A DNA stretch of 64,000 nt from Drosophila miranda (taxonomy: Eukaryota > Arthropoda > Insecta > Diptera > Drosophilidae), in the NCBI RefSeq assembly GCF_003369915.1, contig NW_022881603.1, positions 24,350,264-24,414,263 of the forward strand, written 5' to 3'. Below are positions 57,298 through 64,000 of this stretch, one piece after another. The notes beneath the pieces are model-generated. The model did not search any database, was not told the origin of the DNA, and saw nothing but the letters and a program-made list of their open reading frames with translations. Position 1 is the stretch's first letter; every line of letters begins with the position of its first letter. The translations under genes were made by a program, and so were the position numbers.

Positions 57298-58825
57298 ATT
57301 ATTTAAATTAACATAAAACACTCGACAATACACATTTTATTCTTCTTTTTTTTTTTAAGTTTCTGCCTTCCCGATCTCTTCCCGAACTTCCGCAATCGGA
57401 CTGTCTCCGACTAACACTCGCGACGCCACTCGAAATCTCAGACTGTTCTTGGTCGCGCTCAGTCTGCGCTATGTAGCCCTTCCTTGGCTCGCTCTCCAAC
57501 CAGACGTTTGAGTTTTTTTTCTTCCAAAAACCAGTCAACTCCCGCTAGCGTCGTTGGTGCCCGGGTGCTTGGGCCTGTAAATTTTCCACTGCAGCTTCGG
57601 CTGCTCCTCTGGACCCCTTTTGCGTCCCTCGGCCGCTCGATCTCCTCGACGCCTCGGCGTCTTTGGATCCGTGAAGCTGAACCGGGTCGGTATTGTAATA
57701 AAAATACGGCGACACGGCGTTCCTCTTCTGCCGTATAAACTGCGCCAATAGCCGGTCCTATGCGGATGAAATCATCTAACTAGTTTGACCAATTACTTTC
57801 TCCCCTTCTCCATCTTACCTAGCTTGGAAAAACTAACGCCGGATTAACTCGAGACTTTCTCGTTTCTGAAGCACTTAGATAAAAAATATATTTTTTTTTC
57901 TGATAAAAGAAAACGAATGCTCGGGTCGAGCGCCAAAACGGGAAGAGACCGAAGCCAAGCCCCTCAACATGCTAGAACCTTCGGGCCCTCTCATAGAACA
58001 AGGGAAATGCCAGAGAAAGTTGACAATCTGGGCTGTTAAATCTATCACCCTTTCCTATGCCCCTTTTCGTGACCTCCCAAACCTAGCCCATAGAGGGTGT
58101 ATGCTCTGCCACGGCCATTACGGTGCCGACCACTAGATGGCGCTGCGAACTAGCTCTCTCGGCTGATCCAAGCGTTACAAGACGAAGGTCAGCCCAAATA
58201 CCCACGGATATCCGGATGCGGCGAAGAGGCCAAGGGCCCCGAGAGGAGAAGTGTCCCGCAGCGATCCGACGCATGACCAAATATGACCAAATGGGATCAC
58301 TCCACCGGCCAGGCCCCGTTACGAAGGCCGTGGAAACGGCCGTGGAAACCAGGAGACGGCGATGGAAAACTACCGATGCCGAGCCGGGGCTGCGGCGACG
58401 AAGCGGCTCTTTTTCCGTGGAGAAGTGCTCGCGCGCGCACGTTGAAACCCCGCCGAAACGTAAGAGTGATACCCGGTACGGTTCGAAGAAGTGCAGTGAA
58501 GTGAATAGCAACAGGAAGACAGGCCCCGCCTGCCCCCAGAGTGAGTCTAAGTTAAGAGGTGATCCACAGTTGCCGGCGGAAGCTAAGAGGGGAGTGCGAG
58601 ACGTAGAGTGCGGATTTGCGTGGCGGGCCAAAGCAATAGCGGAGGTCAAATTGCCCCAATCATTAGCCTCAACGCTGCCACACCCGACGAGAGCCCACGC
58701 GTGGTGGAGATCCATAGATAAGTTAAATTGTAGCATCTAGCCCTAAGTCCTAATATAATTACGAATAAAGAGAAATTCGATTAAAGAAAAGGAAGGTCTT
58801 ATCACTTGTCGTTGGGGGCAACAAT

Positions 58826-59953
58826 AACGAGGGGGAACGTTGTGAGTTGCTGCGGACACCGCAACTCTACGGTTATACCCGATACTAAGTCAGTATGGCT
58901 CTCCTCCGGTAGACGCCGCTAATATTGAACGACACGACAAAGAGTGCGTGCGAGAGAGACAGCAAATCAGTCTGAGCGTGATGTCGGGCGCTGCGTAGCC
59001 AGTGCAAATTGATTTGTTCCTTTTGGGTATAAAAATGATCCGATCTGATCCAGATTCAGCAATCTGATAGATATGGTCATTATCTATGATTCTGCGTTTT
59101 TAGTTTTCTCGTATCCTCAATATTGTGGATGCAACAGATTTTCGTCCTTTGTGGGGGCGGAAGGGGGTGGGGCGAAATTTTGAGATACACGTTTTATAGT
59201 AAGATCTAACAGGAGTGCGGATAACAAATTTGTTTACTCTAGCCTTAATAGTCTCTGAGGTTTTTGAACATCCCCAGATTTTCGTCCTTTGCGGGGGCGG
59301 AAGGGGGTGTGGCGAAATTTTGAAACAAACTCGTCTCGGTCCGATATATTAGGAGTGTGGATACCAAATTTGGTTGCTCTAGCTTTTGTAGTCTCTGAGA
59401 TCTAGGCGCTAATGTTTTACTCTAAGCAAAGCCGCCTATGCTACGTGTGTGTTAGAGAGAGACAGGGCGAGAAAAAATGAAATTGTTTTCTTGATGCTGG
59501 CTATAATAATAATACGATCCAATTCAGATTCTGCAGTCTTAAAGATATGGTCATTCTCTACAATTCTACGTTTTTGGTTTTTTCATATCTTTAAAATTGT
59601 GGATGCCACAGATTTTCATGCTTTGTGGGGGCGGAAGTGGGCGGGGCGAAGTTTTGAAATATTTTTGTAGCAGTGACATATCACAGAAGTCTGGACCCAA
59701 AACATCGTTGCTCTAGCTCTTATAGTCTTTGAGCACTAGGCGCTGAAGGGGACGGACGGACGGACAGACGGACAGACGGACAGACGGACAGACAGACAGA
59801 CAGACAGGGCTCAATCGACTCCGGCTATTGATGCTGATCCAGAATTTATATACTTTATGGGGTCGGAAACGATTCCTTCTGGACGTTACACACATCCACT
59901 TTTACCACAAATCTAATATACCCCAATACTCATTTTGAGTATCGGGTATAAAA
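58826..59953 (+). mobile_element. Helitron H9, nested in LTR
   Basis: Complete copy at the same LTR position as H7. It retains the 27 bp lost from H7. Confidence 0.88.
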
Positions 59954-60030
59954 ATACGTTGCGACGAATCGGCCGACCGCTGAGCGAGCCCAGCAAACTC
60001 AAGCGAACCAAAAAGCTGGTTCGTTACAAC

Positions 60031-60048
60031 TGTCGCCCAACTTGGGGC
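60031..60048 (+). other. Primer-binding site, tRNA-Lys-like (unit B)
   Basis: Same sequence and placement as in unit A. Confidence 0.55.
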
Positions 60049-60097
60049 CTACAACGACAAATAGTAGGACAAAGGGAGGAGAAATATAGACGAGAGA

Positions 60098-61420
60098 ATG
60101 GGGAAGGGACAATGGATCCACCGGTTGAGAAAGGAGGAGCTTGTCCAATGCGGCCACGCCTTCGGCGTGCGGCTGGAGGGCACAGTGGACGAAATGAGAA
60201 GAACATTTAAGGAGTGGATGAGGGAACACGAGGATGAGTCGGAGTGGGCCGATCTGATTGAGGTATGGGCGGACAGGTCCTCGCCGACACCCCGGGCGGA
60301 CGACAAACAAGCCGCGTACGAGCACCTGGCACCCCCACCCGGCGCAGCCGCGACGGCGCTGTAGAGGTCCCCAGTCGACATACAGAGAGAATTGATCGCG
60401 AGTCTCTCAGTGCCAAAACCGGAACGCTCGCACACAGGGGCGCCTAGCAGGCCCCGACACCAAGGAAGGGATCGAAGCCGAGAGACCGAAAGAGGGAGAA
60501 CCGAACCAGCCACCATACGGCCAGCACACCTGGACTACGCTAGAGTGGCGAAACAGGTGAGAGAGTGGTCGTTCCGGTTCGACGGGACGACGAAGCCTCT
60601 CGAGTTCTTGGAGCAGGGCGAGTGGTCCGCCGAGACGTACGGTCTGGATCCGGATCTGATCCCAAGGGCGATGCCGGAGCTGCTAAAATGGCGGGCGCTG
60701 ATGTGGTTCGTGGCGAACAATCGACAGTGGAGAACGTGGAAAGAGTTCTCGTCCAGCTTCCAGGCTTACTTTCTGCCGCGGGGATATTTTGAGAAGTTGC
60801 TGCAGGAAGTGAGGATGCGGAAACAGAAATGGGGCGAGCCATTCAAAGAGTATATGGTAGAGATGCAGACACTTATGCGACCCCTGAAATGTCCCCAAGA
60901 GGAGCAAACGGAGCTGATTCGTGAGAATAGCATGCACGATCTGAGAGCGTATATGAGGCCGCACCGGTGCAAGGACCTCGACACCATGATGGAACTGGCA
61001 GACGAGTTCGAGGCGTTGGAGAGGGACCGCCTACAGTTCCAACGGGAGAATGCAACCGTGAAAGCCCGGGCAGCGAATCCCTTCCACAAGCCAGCCGAGA
61101 CGACGGCATGTCGGCGATGCAAAGACGGCCCGCTGGACGGAGCAGCACGGGAGGCAAGGGGAGCGCGTGTCCTTATGCCGACACCGACCAACGGCAATAT
61201 CGAGAACGGATATGTCAAGAATCCGGCCCAGGCGTGCCGAAGGTGTGGGAGCGCAGATCATTGGAGCCGGGAGTGCAACCGCCGACCTCCCACCTACTGC
61301 TGGAGATGCGGAAAAGTGGGCATCTCGGCATGGCAGTGCTGCAGGAAGACGGGAAACGCCCCGCGACCCACGCCGCGGAGGGCCGTGCCAGGGTCGCAAG
61401 AAACGGTCCCTGAAGCCTAG
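60098..61420 (+). pseudogene. gag of tandem element, unit B
   Basis: Same organisation as unit A. The in-frame TAG at 60362-60364 is shared, but the later frame is intact through both zinc knuckles to the stop at 61418-61420. Small substitutions relative to unit A include Val to Gly near 60616 and Gly to Trp near 60690. Confidence 0.8.
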
Positions 61421-61476
61421 TCGGCAGGCTGACCAGCGAGGCGGAACAGTTATCCGCAGTAGTGGAGGTCGCGGGC

Positions 61477-64000
61477 ATGGAGCTGCAAGCCATGGTGGAT
61501 ACAGGAGCTACCAGCAGTTTCGTGAGCCGAGAGCTGGCGGACCGACTAAAGGGTGAAGGCCGGGGGCGGCGGCAAGGAAAAGGGTGAGGTTGGGGGATGG
61601 CCATAGCCAGGAGGTCACGTGCCAGATTGAAACGAAGGTATGCTTTGGGAACAAGGAGATCCCAATGGTGTTACTCGTATTGCCGGGTGTGATTGATGAG
61701 TTAGTGTTGGGATGGATGATTTTCTCCGCGCGGTCGGGGCAGTGGTGACCTGTGCAGGGCACAGGGTGGTGATCCCTGCCCAAGATCGGGAACGAGGAGA
61801 CCAGGAGGAAAGACTGTCCGTGGCGAAGGCCGAAGCTGGAGACACGGCTCCGGAGTCCGACAACAAAACGGACACGACCCTAAGAGTGGCCGCCAGAGAG
61901 GTGTCAGCGGGCATGAGGAAGAATGAGGGGGCGAGGGAAGAGCCAGTGGAGGACTTCTTAGCCCGAGAGTTGGAGGCATTTTCCAAGATCGAGGGGGTGT
62001 CTAATGTGGCGGTGCACACAATCACCATGAGTGACCCGCAACCGATTAAGCAAAGATATTACCCGAAGAACCCCAAAATGCAGGCCGAGATTAACCAGAA
62101 AGTGGACGAACTATTAGAAATGGGATGCATAGAGCCGTCAGAGAGCCACTACAGTTCGCCTATAGTGATGGTAAAGAAGAAAAATGGCAAATGGAGATTG
62201 TGCATGGACTTTCGTCAAGTTAACGCGAGATCAGTAAAGGACGCGTACCCAATGCCCAGGATCGATTACATACTCGATCAACTGCGGGAAGCGAAATTCA
62301 TAAGTAGCCTAGATCTGAAGGATGGATATTGGCAGATCCCCCTGGCCGAGAGCAGCCGGCCGATCACGGCGTTCACGGTGCCCGGAAAGGGGTTATACCA
62401 ATGGAAGGTGATGCCGTTTGGGTTACACTCCGCGTCGGCCACCTTTCAACGGGCGTTAGACCAAGTGATTGGGCCAGAAATGATGCCGCACGCGTTCGCG
62501 TACCAGGATGACATAGTGGTCATCGGGCGAACAGAGGAAGAACACCGAAGAAACCTGAAAGAGGTGTTTCGACGGCTGCGCTTGGCTAACCTGCGGCTGA
62601 ACGCAGACAAGTGCGAGTTCTTTAGGAAAGAGCTGCGGTATCTGGACCACAAGGTGACCGGCGAGGGGATATGTACAGACCCCGAGAAAGTCGCAGCCAT
62701 AGCCGAACTGAAACCGCCGACAAATGTCAAGGAGCTGAGACAGTACTTGGGAGTGGCCTCATGGTACCGGAGGTTCGTGCCCGACTTCGCCACCCTCGTG
62801 CAGCCCCTGACCGGGCTCCTCAAGAAGAAGACGGAATGGGTCTGGACACAAGAACGGCAAGAAGCGTTCGAGGAGGTAAAAGGACGACTTGTGGCGGACC
62901 CCGTGCTGGCGTGCCCCGACTTCTCGAAGAAGTTCATTCTGCAGACAGACGCCAGTGATTACGGGCTGGGTGCGATTCTCACGCAGGAGACGGAAAGGGG
63001 CGATCGGGTAATATCATATGCTAGCAGGACGCTAAATGGACCGGAAAGGAACTATTCGGCGACCGAGAAAGAATGTCTGGCCATTGTATGGGCCATCCGC
63101 CGGTTGAGGCCATACTTGGAAGGATATCGCTTCAAGGTGGTCACGGACCACATGGCTCTGAAATGGCTAAATAGCATAGAAAGTCCGTCGGGGAGAGTGG
63201 CGAGATGGGCATTAGAGCTACAGCAGTACGACTTTGAAGTCGCGTACAGGAAAGGACAGCTCAACGTGGTAGCCGACGCACTCTCCCGACAACCGGTGGA
63301 GGAGCGAGGCCGTCGGATAAGAAATGAGGAGGGAACACAACCAGTAGGCGAGCCGCCCTGCAAGTGGTTAGAGGGCATGGTAGAAAAGATCAGAAAAGTG
63401 TCCCCGAAGTACCCCGACTATGTGGAGAAAGGGGGAAACTTGTACCGACACATTCCTCACCGGGCAGGGAGCGAAGAAGTTGCCTCGTGGAAGTTATGTG
63501 TGCCGAAATATGCCCGAGAAAGGGTTTTAAAGGAAAGCCACGATAGCCCGGAAGCAGGCCACGTCGGCGGAAGGAGAACCGCGGCACGGGTGGCGGCAAG
63601 ATATTACTGGCCAGGGATGTACAGGGACGTGAGGGCCTACGTGCGGAAGTGCGAACTATGTCTTCGTTTTAAGCCAAGTCAGCTACAAGCGGCAGGAGAA
63701 ATGTTGACACAGGTGCCGGAAGAACCATGGGCAACGGTATGCGCGGACTTTGTGGGTCCTCTGCCGAGGTCGAAGCATGGGAACTCGATGCTGTTGGTGC
63801 TAGTGGATCGATTCTCCAAGTGGACCGAGTTGGTGCCGCTGAGGAAGGCCACAGCAGAGGCACTAATAAAGGCCTGTCGAGAGCGCATAATAGCCCGTTT
63901 TGGGGCGCCCAAAGTCTTCATTACGGACAATGGGGTGCAGTTTGCAAGCAGGGCATTTACAAGATTCCTGGAGCAGCTAGGAGTTCGCCACCAGTTTACG
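61477..64000 (+). pseudogene. pol of tandem element, unit B (runs off window end)
   Basis: The protease frame is broken by a one-base loss near 61564 and a small insertion near 61713 (GGATGGATGAT). From about 61750 the frame is open through RT (YQDD at 62501-62512), RNase H (near 62947) and the integrase zinc finger and first two catalytic aspartates (to about 63930), and leaves the window at 64000. Units A and B thus carry different lesions. Confidence 0.8.

Larger units (their letters stand above)
56371..60028 (+). repeat. Internal LTR shared by tandem units A and B (contains Helitrons H8 and H9)
   Basis: Starts TGTAACAGG after a purine-rich tract and ends CGTTACA. Without its two nested Helitrons it is about 1.75 kb. 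It serves as 3' LTR of unit A and 5' LTR of unit B. No gene is supported inside it, and the opposite-strand frames near 58.1-58.7 kb look fortuitous. Confidence 0.75.

Noticed and set aside
58083..58740. Overlapping long open frames on both strands (217 and 205 codons)
   Set aside because: They lie inside the LTR, are GC-rich and overlap on opposite strands. No family motif was seen, and unit A has a broken version.

Overview
The window looks like a heavily transposon-invaded piece of a Drosophila (obscura group) chromosome. The best single explanation is a degenerating neo-Y copy of Muller element C, as in Drosophila miranda. Four host genes can be recognised from their exon structure: RpS15 (+, 6.0-6.8 kb), an SBK-type protein kinase (-, 7.0-9.9 kb), the dopamine transporter DAT/fumin (+, 20.0-24.4 kb) and a gamma-type syntrophin, probably Syn2 (-, 40.2-42.2 kb). 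From memory RpS15 and DAT lie close together on D. melanogaster 2R (Muller C). Only RpS15 is still open from start to stop. The kinase has an in-frame nonsense codon and a probable frameshift, DAT has lost its last ~60 codons at a Helitron junction, and the syntrophin has a 1-bp frameshift. That pattern, with about three quarters of the DNA being transposons, is what non-recombining decay predicts. The species and chromosome are inferences.

Layout. 1 to about 5.8 kb: 3' part of an LTR (Gypsy-type, Osvaldo/Ulysses-like) element with a nearly intact pol and a long LTR. 5.9-11.0 kb: RpS15, the kinase and its upstream DNA. 11.05-17.92 kb: a Gypsy-type element with CAG-rich LTRs, whose interior is a recombination mosaic containing DNA copied from downstream of DAT. 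17.9-24.4 kb: DAT promoter and gene. 24.4-31.5 kb: a Helitron (DINE-1/ISY type) replacing the DAT 3' end, then a second copy of the CAG-LTR element carrying its own Helitron inside gag. 31.5-33.3 kb: non-coding DNA. 33.26-39.63 kb: a full-length BEL/Pao element on the minus strand with 372-bp LTRs, a 5-bp target duplication and a tRNA-Trp primer site. 40.2-42.2 kb: syntrophin, with a Helitron ~80 bp upstream of its start codon. 43.4-49.2 kb: non-coding DNA broken up by Helitrons, one of them a palindromic fusion. 49.2-64.0 kb: a GC-richer tandem array (period about 8.2 kb) of a third Gypsy-type element in LTR-internal-LTR-internal order, running off the window end.

No bacterial-type operon, CRISPR array, rRNA or tRNA gene was seen. 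The interest of the window is genomic: how a block of ordinary genes is dismantled, how Helitrons seed ectopic recombination and how LTR elements become tandem arrays. The Helitrons also carry a GA-rich box of the kind that, in D. miranda, has been linked to recruitment of the dosage-compensation complex. All reading was by eye, so transposon family names and small sequence differences need alignment to confirm.
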